Made by a program: the position numbers and the translations under genes
Shown here: piece after piece, positions 41,783 to 50,517 of the stretch
How positions within the stretch are numbered: the stretch's first letter is position 1
Layout: the number at the start of each line of letters is the position of its first letter
DNA from: Streptomyces sp. SKN60
GTDB lineage: Bacteria > Actinomycetota > Actinomycetes > Streptomycetales > Streptomycetaceae
Assembly: GCF_026236535.1 (NCBI RefSeq)
Contig: NZ_JAHTMW010000011.1
Coordinates: 62,001 to 126,000, forward strand
DNA: 64,000 bases
Direction: 5' to 3'
The notes under the pieces: generated by a model
Told to the model about the DNA's origin: nothing
Database searches by the model: none
What the model saw: the letters and a program-made list of their open reading frames with translations, nothing else

Positions 41783-42937
41783 ATGACCGTCACCGAACAG
41801 AGCACGCCCGTCCGGCAGGGCCAGCCGGCCGAGGAGCGCCACGCCGCCGAACTCGCCTTCCTCGCCGCCCAGGACACCGGTCCGCGGCCGCCCGGCTGGG
41901 CGCTGACCCCGCGCGCCGTCGTCACGTTCGTGTGCGGCAGCGACGGGGCCGAGCTGGCCCTCCCGGGGCGGCGCGCCGGTCTGCCGTCGAAGCTGGTGAT
42001 CGCCCCGAAGTTCGTCGGCGAGCGCGCCCTGGTCGAGCGCTGTGTGGTCACCCTCGCCGGAGAGCGCGGTCTGCTGCTCACCGGTGAGCCCGGCACGGCC
42101 AAGTCGATGCTGTCGGAGCTGCTCGCGGCCGCCGTCAGCGGGACCAGCGCCCTGACCGTGCAGGGCACGGCGGGCACCACGGAGGACGCGTTCCGCTACG
42201 GCTGGAACTACGCCCTGCTGCTCGCCCAGGGGCCCACCCCGCAGGCCCTGGTGGACTCCCCCGTCCTCGCCGCGATGCGGGCTGGAACGGTGGTGCGGGT
42301 CGAGGAGATCACCCGCTGTCTGCCCGAGGTGCAGGACGCCCTGGTCTCCATCCTGTCGGACCGGCGGATCAGCGTGCCCGAGCTCACCGCCACCGAGGAC
42401 GCGGTCGTCCGCGCCGCCCCCGGCTTCACCGTCATCGCCACCGCCAACCTGCGCGACCGGGGCGTCTCCGAGATGTCGGCCGCGCTCAAGCGCCGTTTCA
42501 ACTTCGAGACGGTCGACCCGATCGCCGACGCCGACGCCGAAGCGGTCCTGATCCGCCGCCAGGCCGTCGCCGCCGTACAGCGGGCCGGCGCGGCGTTCGC
42601 CGTCGACGACGCCGTCCTGGACGCCCTCGTCACCGTCTTCCGCGATCTGCGCTCCGGCCGCTCCACCGAGGGCTGGGACGTGGAGCGCCCGGGCACGGTC
42701 ATGTCCACCGCCGAGGCCGTGCAGGTGGCTGCCTCGCTGGGAGTCGCCGCCGCATACCTGCCCGGCGGGGACGTCCTGGACCTGCTGCCGGGCCATCTGC
42801 TCGGCGTGGTCCGCAAGGACGACCCCGCCGACCACGCCCGGCTCCTCGGCTACTGGGACGGCCCGGTGCGCCGCCGCGCCGAGAACGGTTCGGCGATGTG
42901 GCGCCGGCTCTGGGACCTGCGCGGGAGCCTGCGTTGA
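41783..42937 (+). CDS. MoxR-type AAA+ ATPase (YehL-like)
   Basis: A 384-residue AAA+ ATPase with Walker A LLTGEPGTAKSMLSEL, a MoxR block GTAGTTEDAFRYGWNYALL, Walker B VVRVEEITRC, sensor 1 VIATANLRDRGVSEMS and an arginine finger in LKRRFNFET. MoxR ATPases usually pair with VWA proteins to remodel or load metal into targets; the next gene encodes such a partner. ATG 41783 has GAAGGAAAA upstream. Its TGA overlaps the next gene's TTG in TTGA. It resembles E. coli YehL in motif set and gene context. Confidence 0.92.
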   Translation: MTVTEQSTPVRQGQPAEERHAAELAFLAAQDTGPRPPGWALTPRAVVTFVCGSDGAELALPGRRAGLPSKLVIAPKFVGERALVERCVVTLAGERGLLLTGEPGTAKSMLSELLAAAVSGTSALTVQGTAGTTEDAFRYGWNYALLLAQGPTPQALVDSPVLAAMRAGTVVRVEEITRCLPEVQDALVSILSDRRISVPELTATEDAVVRAAPGFTVIATANLRDRGVSEMSAALKRRFNFETVDPIADADAEAVLIRRQAVAAVQRAGAAFAVDDAVLDALVTVFRDLRSGRSTEGWDVERPGTVMSTAEAVQVAASLGVAAAYLPGGDVLDLLPGHLLGVVRKDDPADHARLLGYWDGPVRRRAENGSAMWRRLWDLRGSLR

Positions 42938-45900
42938 CGACCCTCGATCCCCGGACGGCCGTGGACGCGCTGGCCGCGTCCCGCGCGCCGTACCTGCTGG
43001 GTGTGCGCCACCACAGCCCCGCGCTCGCCGCGGTGGTGCCCGCCCTGCTGGACGAGGCGCGGGCCGAGGTGGTCTGCGTCGAGCTTCCCGCCGACTTCCG
43101 GCCCTGGCTGGAACACCTGGCGGACCCCGAGACCCTCGCCCCGGTCGCCCTGGCCGGAGCGGGCGAGGGCGGACGGCTCTCCTTCTACCCGTTCGCCGAC
43201 TTCTCACCGGAGCTCGCCGCGGTCCGCTGGGCCAGAAGCCGCGGGGTGGAGGTCGTGTGCTGCGACCTTCCCCTCGGTGATCCCGGCTGGTCGGCGGGGG
43301 CCGCACCCGGACCGGACGCGGGCGAGGCCGATACGGGTGCGCCTGACCCCGCTCCTGAGCGCCGGCGCTCGTACGCCGAGGCCCTCGCCGAGGCCGGCAC
43401 CGGCCGGGACGGCGACGACCTCTGGGACCGTGCGGTGGAGGTGCTGGCCCCCGGCTGCGCCCCGGACGCGGTCCGCCGCGCCGCCCTGGGCGTGGGCTGG
43501 GCCCTGCGCACCGACGCCACCGTCCCCGCCACCGACCTGGCGCGGGAGGAGCGGATGCGGCAGGTGATCGCCACCGCCTCGGCGGACGGTCGCCGGGTGG
43601 CGGCCGTGATCGGCGCCTTCCACGCGCCGGCGCTCCTCGCGTCCGCGGAGGCGGGGGGCCAGGTGGAGGCCGGGGCGGGCGCCGCCACGGCGGGGTCCGG
43701 TACGGGCACACCGGACGAGTCCGAGGCGGGTGGCGAAGCCACCGCGGCCGGTGCGGCGAAGGCGGGTCCGGCCGGACCGCGCCGAGCGGGCATCCGCTCG
43801 GACGGCTCCGGTACGGACACACCGGGCGGCGTGGTGACGGACCTGCCGGACGGGTCCGGGGCGGGCGGCACGGTGGGCGGCGGGAGTGCGGCGGTTACCT
43901 CCCTCGTCCCGTACTCCTTCGACCTGCTCGACTCCCGGTCCGGCTATCCGGCCGGGATCCGCGACCCGTTGTGGCAGCAGGCGGTGCTCACCGCGGCGGG
44001 CGATCCGGAGCGGATCCGGGTGGCGGCCGCCGACGCGGTGACCGGCCTGTGTCGGGAGTTGCGGCGGGCCGGTCACACCGCGGGGACCGGTGAGGCCGCC
44101 GAGACCCTGCGGCTGGCCTGTGACCTGGCGGCCCTGCGCGGGCTGCCCGCGCCCGGGCGCGGCGAGCTCCTGGAGGCCGTCACCACCGTTCTCGGTCAGG
44201 GCGAACCGCTCGGCCGGGGGCGGGCCCTGGCCCGGGCGCTGGAGGCCGTGTTCGTCGGTACGGCGCGCGGCCGGATCAGCCCGCACGCGCCCCGGTCCGG
44301 TCTCGGCCCCTCGGTCGAGGCCGAGCTCGCGGACCTGCGGCTGCCCCGGCCGGATGACCCGGACCGCCGCGACCTGCGCCTCGATCCGCTCCGTTCGCCG
44401 CTGGACGGCCGCCGCGAGGTGCTGCTCCAGCGGCTCCTCGTGATCGGTGCCTCGTACGGCGAACCCCTGGATGTGGCGGCCACGGGCGACGGCACGGCGC
44501 TCGGCACCAAGTGGCGTCTGACGTGGACGCCGTCCGTGCCCGCGCGCCTCGATCTCGCGGGCGTGCGCGGGGTGACCGCGGCCCAGGCGGCCGCCGGAAC
44601 GCTCGCCGCGACCGCGCGCCAGGCGGCCGCCGAGGGCGGCCCCACCCCGGAGCAGATCCTGACCGGGCTGACCGCCGCCGCCCGCTGCGACCTGCCCGAA
44701 CTGGTAGACGCGCGCCTGCACGAGGCTTCCGCCGTGCTGCCCGACTGCGCCGACCTGCCCGAACTCCTCCAGGCCCTCGACCTGTTGGAGGGGCTGCGGC
44801 GCGGCCACTACCCCGGTACGACGCAGGACGCCCGCACGGCGGCCGGCGCGCTCGCGGAGGAGCTGCTCGAGGCCGCGGTGCGTGCCCTGCCCGGCCTCGC
44901 CGGGAGCGACAGCGCCGCCGACGCCGGTGCCCTGGTGGCCCTCGCGGACCGGGCGGCCGCCCGGCATCTGGGCCTCCGGCTCGACCGGGCGCTCGCCGAG
45001 CTGGCCGCCGGGGGCGCCCCGCTCATCCAGGGCGCCGCCGTCGCCGTACGCGTACTGCTCGACCTGGACGACGCGGCCGGGCTCGGCGGGCGTACGGCCG
45101 GCTGGATCGACGGCGCCACCGCGCCCGACACACGCCGGGCGCTGACGAAGCGTCTCACCGGGCTGCTCACGGCCGCCGGTCCGCTGCTCCAGGCGTCGCC
45201 GGACGCGCTCGCCCCGCTCATGGACCGGGTCGACACGCTGGCCGACCAGGAGTTCCTCGACCGGCTCCCGGCCCTGCGCGGCGGCTTCGACGCACTGGCC
45301 CCGGCGGCGCGCGACCGGCTGCTCACCGCCGTGACGGAGCGGCTCGGCGACCGGCTCGACCTGTCGCTCGACGCCCCGCCCGAGCTGCTGGCCCTGTGGG
45401 CGGCGGCCGACGCGGCGGGCTCGGCCGCGCTGAAGGCCCTGTGGGCGGCGGCCGACGCGGCGGGCTCGGCCGCGCTGAAGGCCCTGGACCTGCCGGACAC
45501 AGACACGGACACCGACGCCGTAGTCGACGCCGACGCCGACGCCAGTGACCGGCTCGCGCGGGAGGCCGAAGTCGGCGGCCGCACTCCAGGAGTCGCGGAC
45601 ACGGACGACACGGACCGCAGGCTCGGCCGCGCCGACCGCTGGCGGCTGCTGCTCGGCCGCCACAAGGAGCAGCTCACCGGCGACGCGCGCCGCTACGCCC
45701 ACGCCCTGGACGAGCTCTACGGCCGCGGACGCGGCGAGGGCGCGCAGGACCTGGACGGCGGCGCGCCCGGCCAGGGCGGCGGTCAGGACCCGTCCTTCCC
45801 CACCGCGCGGGAGTGGGCGCAGGAGCTGGAGGCCCTCTTCGGCACCGACGTACGCGAGGAGGTCCTCGCGGAGGCCGCCGACGCGGGTCGCACGGACGTG

Positions 45901-46740
45901 CTCGCGCAGCTCGATCCGGCGGCGGTACGCCCGTCGGTGGAGCTGCTCGGTGCGGTGCTGTCCCTCGCCGGAGGCATGCCCGAGGCCCAACTCGCCCGGC
46001 TGCGGCCGCTGGTGAAGCGGCTCGTCGACGAGCTGTCCCGGGCGCTGGCCACCCGCCTGCGCCCGGCGCTCACCGGTCTGGCCACCCGGCGCCCGACCCG
46101 GCGCCCCGGCGGCCGCCTCGACCTCGCCCGTACCCTGCGGGCCAACCTCGCCCACACCCGGCGGACCAAGGACGGCCGGCTGGTCGTCGTACCGGAGCGG
46201 CCGCTGTTCAGCACGCGGGCGAGCAGGGAGGCGGACTGGCGTCTGGTCCTCGTCGTCGACGTCTCCGGCTCGATGGAGGCCTCGGTGATCTGGTCGGCGC
46301 TGACGGCCGCCGTCCTGGGCGGTGTGCCGACCCTGTCCACGCACTTCCTGGCCTTCTCCACCCAGGTGATCGACCTGACCGACCGGGTGGACGATCCGCT
46401 GTCGCTGCTGCTCGAGGTCCGGGTCGGCGGCGGTACGCACATCGCGGCCGGGCTCGCGCACGCGCGGTCGCTGATCACCGTACCGAGCCGCACGCTGGTG
46501 GTCGTGGTCAGCGACTTCGAGGAGGGCGCGCCGCTCGGCGGGCTGCTGGGCGAGGTACGTGCCCTGGCGTCCTCCGGCGCCCACCTGCTGGGCTGCGCGG
46601 CGCTCGACGACACCGGCACACCGCGCTACTCGGTGTCCGTGGCGCGACAGCTCGTCGCGGCCGGTATGCCGGTGGCCGCCCTCAGTCCGCTCGAACTCGC
46701 CCGCTGGGTGGGCGACCGCCTCCGTGGAGAACCCCGTTGA
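42934..46740 (+). CDS. DUF5682-VWA fusion protein (YehM + YehP-like)
   Basis: A 1268-residue protein. The N-terminal DUF5682 part (about 1-760) begins with a TraB/EreA-like fold: YLLGVRHHSPALAAVVPALL, VVCVELPADFRPWL and VAAVIGAFHAPALL, whose His/Glu residues could form an active or metal site. It is interrupted by a Gly/Thr low-complexity insert (about 240-315) and contains a perfect 15-residue duplication (LWAAADAAGSAALKA). The C-terminal CoxE-like VWA domain (about 1095-1265) has MIDAS residues DVSGSMEAS, GGGTHI and SDFEEG. In E. coli yehM and yehP are separate genes, so this is a natural fusion. TTG 42934 overlaps the previous stop; GGGAG is eight bases upstream. Confidence 0.88.
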   Translation: MTTLDPRTAVDALAASRAPYLLGVRHHSPALAAVVPALLDEARAEVVCVELPADFRPWLEHLADPETLAPVALAGAGEGGRLSFYPFADFSPELAAVRWARSRGVEVVCCDLPLGDPGWSAGAAPGPDAGEADTGAPDPAPERRRSYAEALAEAGTGRDGDDLWDRAVEVLAPGCAPDAVRRAALGVGWALRTDATVPATDLAREERMRQVIATASADGRRVAAVIGAFHAPALLASAEAGGQVEAGAGAATAGSGTGTPDESEAGGEATAAGAAKAGPAGPRRAGIRSDGSGTDTPGGVVTDLPDGSGAGGTVGGGSAAVTSLVPYSFDLLDSRSGYPAGIRDPLWQQAVLTAAGDPERIRVAAADAVTGLCRELRRAGHTAGTGEAAETLRLACDLAALRGLPAPGRGELLEAVTTVLGQGEPLGRGRALARALEAVFVGTARGRISPHAPRSGLGPSVEAELADLRLPRPDDPDRRDLRLDPLRSPLDGRREVLLQRLLVIGASYGEPLDVAATGDGTALGTKWRLTWTPSVPARLDLAGVRGVTAAQAAAGTLAATARQAAAEGGPTPEQILTGLTAAARCDLPELVDARLHEASAVLPDCADLPELLQALDLLEGLRRGHYPGTTQDARTAAGALAEELLEAAVRALPGLAGSDSAADAGALVALADRAAARHLGLRLDRALAELAAGGAPLIQGAAVAVRVLLDLDDAAGLGGRTAGWIDGATAPDTRRALTKRLTGLLTAAGPLLQASPDALAPLMDRVDTLADQEFLDRLPALRGGFDALAPAARDRLLTAVTERLGDRLDLSLDAPPELLALWAAADAAGSAALKALWAAADAAGSAALKALDLPDTDTDTDAVVDADADASDRLAREAEVGGRTPGVADTDDTDRRLGRADRWRLLLGRHKEQLTGDARRYAHALDELYGRGRGEGAQDLDGGAPGQGGGQDPSFPTAREWAQELEALFGTDVREEVLAEAADAGRTDVLAQLDPAAVRPSVELLGAVLSLAGGMPEAQLARLRPLVKRLVDELSRALATRLRPALTGLATRRPTRRPGGRLDLARTLRANLAHTRRTKDGRLVVVPERPLFSTRASREADWRLVLVVDVSGSMEASVIWSALTAAVLGGVPTLSTHFLAFSTQVIDLTDRVDDPLSLLLEVRVGGGTHIAAGLAHARSLITVPSRTLVVVVSDFEEGAPLGGLLGEVRALASSGAHLLGCAALDDTGTPRYSVSVARQLVAAGMPVAALSPLELARWVGDRLRGEPR
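45391..45480. repeat. Perfect 45-base tandem duplication inside the DUF5682-VWA gene
   Basis: Bases 45391-45435 are repeated exactly at 45436-45480. The frame is kept, adding 15 residues. Perfect identity implies a recent duplication. Confidence 0.95.
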
Positions 46741-48551
46741 GCACCGAACTCCTGCCTCCCGTCGCCCCCGACGTCCTCGCCGACGCCGTGGAGCAGCTCA
46801 GCGCCCGGCTGCGCAAGAAACTCGACGCGGCGATCGCGGGCTGCGCCGACCAGGCCGAACCCGCGACCGAAGGAGCGGTCGAGGTCCGCTTCGGCGAGGA
46901 CGCCACGGTCACGCTCCGCCCGGGTCCGTCCGGCGCGATCACGGCGGCGGAACAGGCCGTGTGCTCCTGCCTGTTGGCCCCGCGCTGTCTGCACCGGGCC
47001 GCGGTCCTGGGCGCGGCCCCGATCGCCGACGGGGAAGGTGACGCGGGCGGGGTCGAGGACTCGGACTCCGGGTCGAGCCCGGGGCTCGCCGAGGGCGCAT
47101 CCGCCGTCCCCGCCGCCGAGGATGCGACCGAGATTGCCGCCCCCGTCGCCCTCACCGCGCCGCAGGTCCGCGCCGCCTCGGCGCTGTGGGACGCCGCCGC
47201 CGAGGCCCTGTCCGCCGGTGTCACGGCGGGCGGCGCGGTGGTGCAGGCCGAGCTGCTCCGAGCGGCCCACACGGCACGGCTGGCCGGGCTGCCGCGGGCC
47301 GAGGCCGCCGCGCTGCGCGTCGTACGGGGCCTGCGGGCCGCGCGGGAGCGGCGCGAGGGCCAGCGCCTCGGCGACCTCGCCGAGGCCTTCCGTGAGCTGC
47401 TGGCCGGCGCCGCGCTGCTCGCCTCCGGTTCGGCCGACGCGGAGGCGGCGGGCTCCGCGCGCCGGGTCTACGAGCAGGGCGGCAGCCTGCGGGTGTACGG
47501 GCTGTGCCGGGAGCCGGTGCTGTCCGCGACGGGTTACGGCGGAGTGACCACGCACCTGGTCGGTGCGGACGGCAGCGGTTACACGGTCTCCGACGTGCGC
47601 CCCGGCGGTCTCGCCCGTGTGAAGGGTGCGGGGTCCGCGTCCGTGGCGCTCGGCGGCGCCGTCCTCGATCACGCGGGGCTGGCGCGCGGGGGTCTGCGGA
47701 TCGTCGGCGCGACCGTCTCGGCGGACGGGCGGCTCGGGGCGGGGCGGCGTGTCAGCGCGACGCCGTTGCGCGGGGTGGACTGGTCCGAGGAGCCCGCGGC
47801 CGCTCTCTTCGCCCGGCCGGTGCGGGAGGCGATGGCCGACGTGCTCACCGAGGCTACGGCGCCGGGTCTGCTGGGCTGTGACGTCGAGGTGATCGGGGCG
47901 GCCGGCGACGGTGTCGTCGTCCGCGTCGCCGGTGAGGGACCGCTGCTGCGGCTCCGCCCCGCGCACCCCCATCCCGAGCTGCCGCACGCCGCCAACCTGC
48001 GCCGGATCGCCGATCACCCGGGGCTCGCCCTGCGCGTGCTCGGCCGTCCCGACCTGGACCGGGCGGCGACGCTCCGGCCGCTCGCGGTCGGGCCGGTGCC
48101 GGGGGCGTCCGGCACGCTGAGGCTGCCGGACGAATGGAAGGGTCACGCCGATCTGGGCTACGACCGGCTCCAGGGCGAGCACTTCCCTCGCGAGGCTGCG
48201 GCAGCCGCGGCCCACGGGCCGGTGAGCGCGGGCACCGACCCGCTGGCCGACGCTCCCCTGTGGCGCGTCCGGCGCCTCCTCGAGACGGGGGTCGCGGGCG
48301 GTCGCCGTGCCGTGGCGGAAGCGGGCCGCGGCACGGACGCGGCCTCGCTCTCCGCCCGGCTGACCCGGGCGGGCCTCGGCGGCGCGGCCCGCCTCGCCCA
48401 GAGCGTGACCGCGGAGGCGGGCCGCCGCCCCCGAGACGCGTTCGGCCGCCTGACCGACCCCTCGGCCGACGCCTACGCGAGGGCCTGGCTCGCCTCGGCC
48501 GTGCACCTGGCGGCCGCGGAGCGGTCCTTGGTGGCGGCGTCCTGGGCGTAG
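46737..48551 (+). CDS. SWIM zinc-finger protein (YehQ-like)
   Basis: A 604-residue protein, last of the coupled operon. The N-terminus has a SWIM zinc finger, C-x-C-x6-C-x-H in VCSCLLAPRCLHRAAVL (about 75-90), a module used for DNA or protein binding. Residues about 130-250 are helical; the middle (about 240-470) is Gly/Val-rich and beta-like, with GYGGVTTHLVGADGSGYTVS; the end is Arg/Ala-rich. TTG 46737 overlaps the VWA gene's TGA, with GGAG about eight bases upstream. The MoxR, VWA and SWIM order matches E. coli yehL-yehM-yehP-yehQ. It may deliver the complex to its target; that role is inferred. Confidence 0.88.
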   Translation: MSTELLPPVAPDVLADAVEQLSARLRKKLDAAIAGCADQAEPATEGAVEVRFGEDATVTLRPGPSGAITAAEQAVCSCLLAPRCLHRAAVLGAAPIADGEGDAGGVEDSDSGSSPGLAEGASAVPAAEDATEIAAPVALTAPQVRAASALWDAAAEALSAGVTAGGAVVQAELLRAAHTARLAGLPRAEAAALRVVRGLRAARERREGQRLGDLAEAFRELLAGAALLASGSADAEAAGSARRVYEQGGSLRVYGLCREPVLSATGYGGVTTHLVGADGSGYTVSDVRPGGLARVKGAGSASVALGGAVLDHAGLARGGLRIVGATVSADGRLGAGRRVSATPLRGVDWSEEPAAALFARPVREAMADVLTEATAPGLLGCDVEVIGAAGDGVVVRVAGEGPLLRLRPAHPHPELPHAANLRRIADHPGLALRVLGRPDLDRAATLRPLAVGPVPGASGTLRLPDEWKGHADLGYDRLQGEHFPREAAAAAAHGPVSAGTDPLADAPLWRVRRLLETGVAGGRRAVAEAGRGTDAASLSARLTRAGLGGAARLAQSVTAEAGRRPRDAFGRLTDPSADAYARAWLASAVHLAAAERSLVAASWA

Positions 48552-48750
48552 GTCCTGCTCTGTGAGCTGCCGAGCCGCCACCGTACGTGTCGCCCCGCCC
48601 ACGGAGGACAGACACCACCGTCCCCCGCCGCGGCACCGTTGCCCGTGCCGGGCCCGGCCGATCGGGTGAAGCCGGGTTCGGGGCGATGAGTCTGCGGGCA
48701 CCCACAGGTCTACCTCTTGACGAGACCGATCGACGCATCTGGAGCAAGCC

Positions 48751-49368
48751 ATGGGCCTCATTCACATCGCCATGTTCGCGACCCTCGACCTCGTCGGGCA
48801 GGCGCCCGGCGGCCCCGACGAGGACCCCATCGGGTTCCCCTTCGGCGGCTGGCAGGCGCCCCTGCTCGACGAGGTCGCCGGCGCCCAGATCGAGGCGGCG
48901 TACGAGGGCACGGACGCCCTGCTGCTCGGCCGGCGGACGTACGACATCTTCGCCTCCTACTGGCCGCACCAGAAGGACGCGTTCGGCACGCTCTTCAACA
49001 GCATCCCGAAGTACGTGGCCTCCCGCGGCAAGCCCGACCTCTCGTGGGCCGGGTCCACACAGCTCGGCCCGGACCTGCCCGACGCGGTCCGTGAGATCCG
49101 TGACCGCCACGAGCACGTGAAGGTCGTCGGAAGCCTGAACCTCGTGCAGACACTCCTCCACGAGAAGCTCTTCGACCGCCTCGACCTCTGGCTGCACCCC
49201 CTCGTGCTCGGCGTCGGCAAGAAGGTCTTCGACGACGGCGCGGTACCCACCAACCTCACCCTCATCGCGCCCCCGGCGGCCAGCCCGAAGGGCACCGTGC
49301 ACCTGCGGTACGGTCTCGTCGAGGGCACGCCCGCCACCGGGGACATGACCGCCGAGAGGACCAGTTGA
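48751..49368 (+). CDS. RibD C-terminal-type dihydrofolate reductase family protein
   Basis: A 205-residue single-domain reductase of the RibD-C/DHFR-like group. It has an N-terminal strand MGLIHIAMFATLDLVG, the nucleotide-binding LLLGRRTYDIFASYWP, VVGSLNLVQTLLHEKLFD and HPLVLGVGKKVF. Such proteins bind NADPH; the substrate is often unknown. ATG 48751 has GGAG six bases upstream. Its stop overlaps the TTG start of the next gene in TTGA. Upstream, 48552-48750 contains no gene and probably its promoter. Confidence 0.9.
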   Translation: MGLIHIAMFATLDLVGQAPGGPDEDPIGFPFGGWQAPLLDEVAGAQIEAAYEGTDALLLGRRTYDIFASYWPHQKDAFGTLFNSIPKYVASRGKPDLSWAGSTQLGPDLPDAVREIRDRHEHVKVVGSLNLVQTLLHEKLFDRLDLWLHPLVLGVGKKVFDDGAVPTNLTLIAPPAASPKGTVHLRYGLVEGTPATGDMTAERTS

Positions 49369-49937
49369 CTCCCTATTCCCTTGCGTTCTACCTGGATGTG
49401 ATCACGTCCGGCACGGTGCTCGGCGCCAGGCCGACGGACAGTCCCGACCGGGTCACGGAGATTCTGGGCGCCGACTATGCCGAGAACTCCCTTGACGGGC
49501 ACGGCATGTGGCGGGACTACGGCATGGCCGAGTTCTTCTGGGAACGGGAATCGCGCGACCACCCATGGGTGGGGCACCACTTCACCCTCCAGGTGCACCG
49601 GCTGTCGCCGCTGGGCAGCGCCGCTGTCAACCCGGTGATTCGCGAGCGGTACGGGCGCTTCGACCGCCGTCTCCGCTTCGAGAGACTCGAACGGCTCCTG
49701 GCCGGGCGCGGCGTGCGGTTGGAGGACGTACCGGATCCCAACGCCCCGGCGTACACGCTGCACTGGCAGTCCGACTCCCAGGTGTCCGTCCTGGTCCACC
49801 GGGCTCATCGGAGAGGCGGACGCCGGGGTGGCGGGGAGCGCGTCGGGGACGTGCACGCCGTGTACTCGTCGATGAGCGCCGAGCAGGTGGCCTGCTACCG
49901 GAAGCGCTACGGCCGCCGGAACGCCCTGGGAGAGTGA
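49365..49937 (+). CDS. Hypothetical protein coupled to the RibD-C reductase
   Basis: A 190-residue soluble protein I cannot place in a named family. It is rich in aromatics and acidic residues (GMWRDYGMAEFFWERES, HHFTLQVHRLS), with a Gly/Arg stretch near 150-160 and a C-terminal YSSMSAEQVACYRKRYGRR. TTG 49365 overlaps the reductase TGA. Its composition is reminiscent of small immunity or accessory proteins from polymorphic-toxin loci, but no toxin gene is nearby, so I do not assign that. It is convergent with tpg, 16 bases apart. Confidence 0.75.
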   Translation: MTPYSLAFYLDVITSGTVLGARPTDSPDRVTEILGADYAENSLDGHGMWRDYGMAEFFWERESRDHPWVGHHFTLQVHRLSPLGSAAVNPVIRERYGRFDRRLRFERLERLLAGRGVRLEDVPDPNAPAYTLHWQSDSQVSVLVHRAHRRGGRRGGGERVGDVHAVYSSMSAEQVACYRKRYGRRNALGE

Positions 49938-49953
49938 GCGGCACCGCGCGTGG

Positions 49954-50517
49954 TCAGAATTCGAGGTCGAGGTAGTCGATGTCGTTGATCTCCACCTCCG
50001 ACAGGCCCGTCGCGCGGCGGCCGCCGTCCTGGAAGTAGGTCTCCCTCAGTCCGTCGGCGATGATCTGCCGCATCCGCCGGTCGTCGGCGCCGGCCTCGCG
50101 GGCGTCGAAGAGGCGGCGGGCGAAGGCGGCGGGGAGGTGGACGGTGAGGCGGCGGAAGCGGCCGTCGTCGGTGGTGCCGACCGGGGCGGTGTAGCCGAAG
50201 CGGGCACGCGTCTCGACCGTGATGCCGCCGATGGTGGCGGCGTGCTTCTGCCGGCGGCGGCGGACCTGGGGCTGCCAGCGGGCGAGCACGGCCGCCTCGA
50301 TGCGGGCGGCGACGTCCTTGGGCGGATGCTTGCGGGTGCCTCGGCGGTAGCGGTTGACGGAGTCCGCGGTGACGCCGATCTCCTGGCCGATCTCCTTGGC
50401 GCTCTGGTATTTGAGCAGGAATCTGATCCGGGCCTGGAGCGTTCGGGGTGGCGCCTTCGTGAAGTGTTCACGGTCGGCGCGCTCCAGGGCGTCGTCGATG
50501 TCTCCCACGGTGGTCAC
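49954..50517 (-). CDS. tpg: Telomere terminal protein Tpg
   Basis: A 187-residue protein matching the streptomycete terminal protein that becomes covalently attached to the 5-prime ends of linear replicons and primes end patching. Recognisable blocks are RIRFLLKYQSAKEIGQEIGV with NRYRRGTRKHPPKDVAARIE (an HTH), WQPQVRRRRQKHAA, ETRARFGYTAPVGTTDDGR and the acidic C-terminus EINDIDYLDLEF. Length equals the family norm (about 185). The priming residue in family members is a threonine near position 114; Thr110, Thr115 and Thr116 are candidates here. The GTG start at 50517 overlaps the tap stop (GTGA). Confidence 0.93.
   Translation of the reverse strand: MTTVGDIDDALERADREHFTKAPPRTLQARIRFLLKYQSAKEIGQEIGVTADSVNRYRRGTRKHPPKDVAARIEAAVLARWQPQVRRRRQKHAATIGGITVETRARFGYTAPVGTTDDGRFRRLTVHLPAAFARRLFDAREAGADDRRMRQIIADGLRETYFQDGGRRATGLSEVEINDIDYLDLEF

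Noticed and set aside
36449..43822. A 2457-codon open frame on the minus strand opposite the yeh-like cluster
   Set aside because: It is an antisense shadow of high-GC genes: Arg/Pro/Gly/His-rich, spans several genes, and has no domain-like segments.
43204..46584. An 1126-codon minus-strand frame opposite the DUF5682-VWA gene
   Set aside because: Composition is that of an antisense shadow, and the plus-strand protein has clear VWA motifs.
49365..49937. Polymorphic-toxin immunity gene
   Set aside because: The composition is suggestive, but no toxin or secretion gene is adjacent, so the call stays hypothetical.
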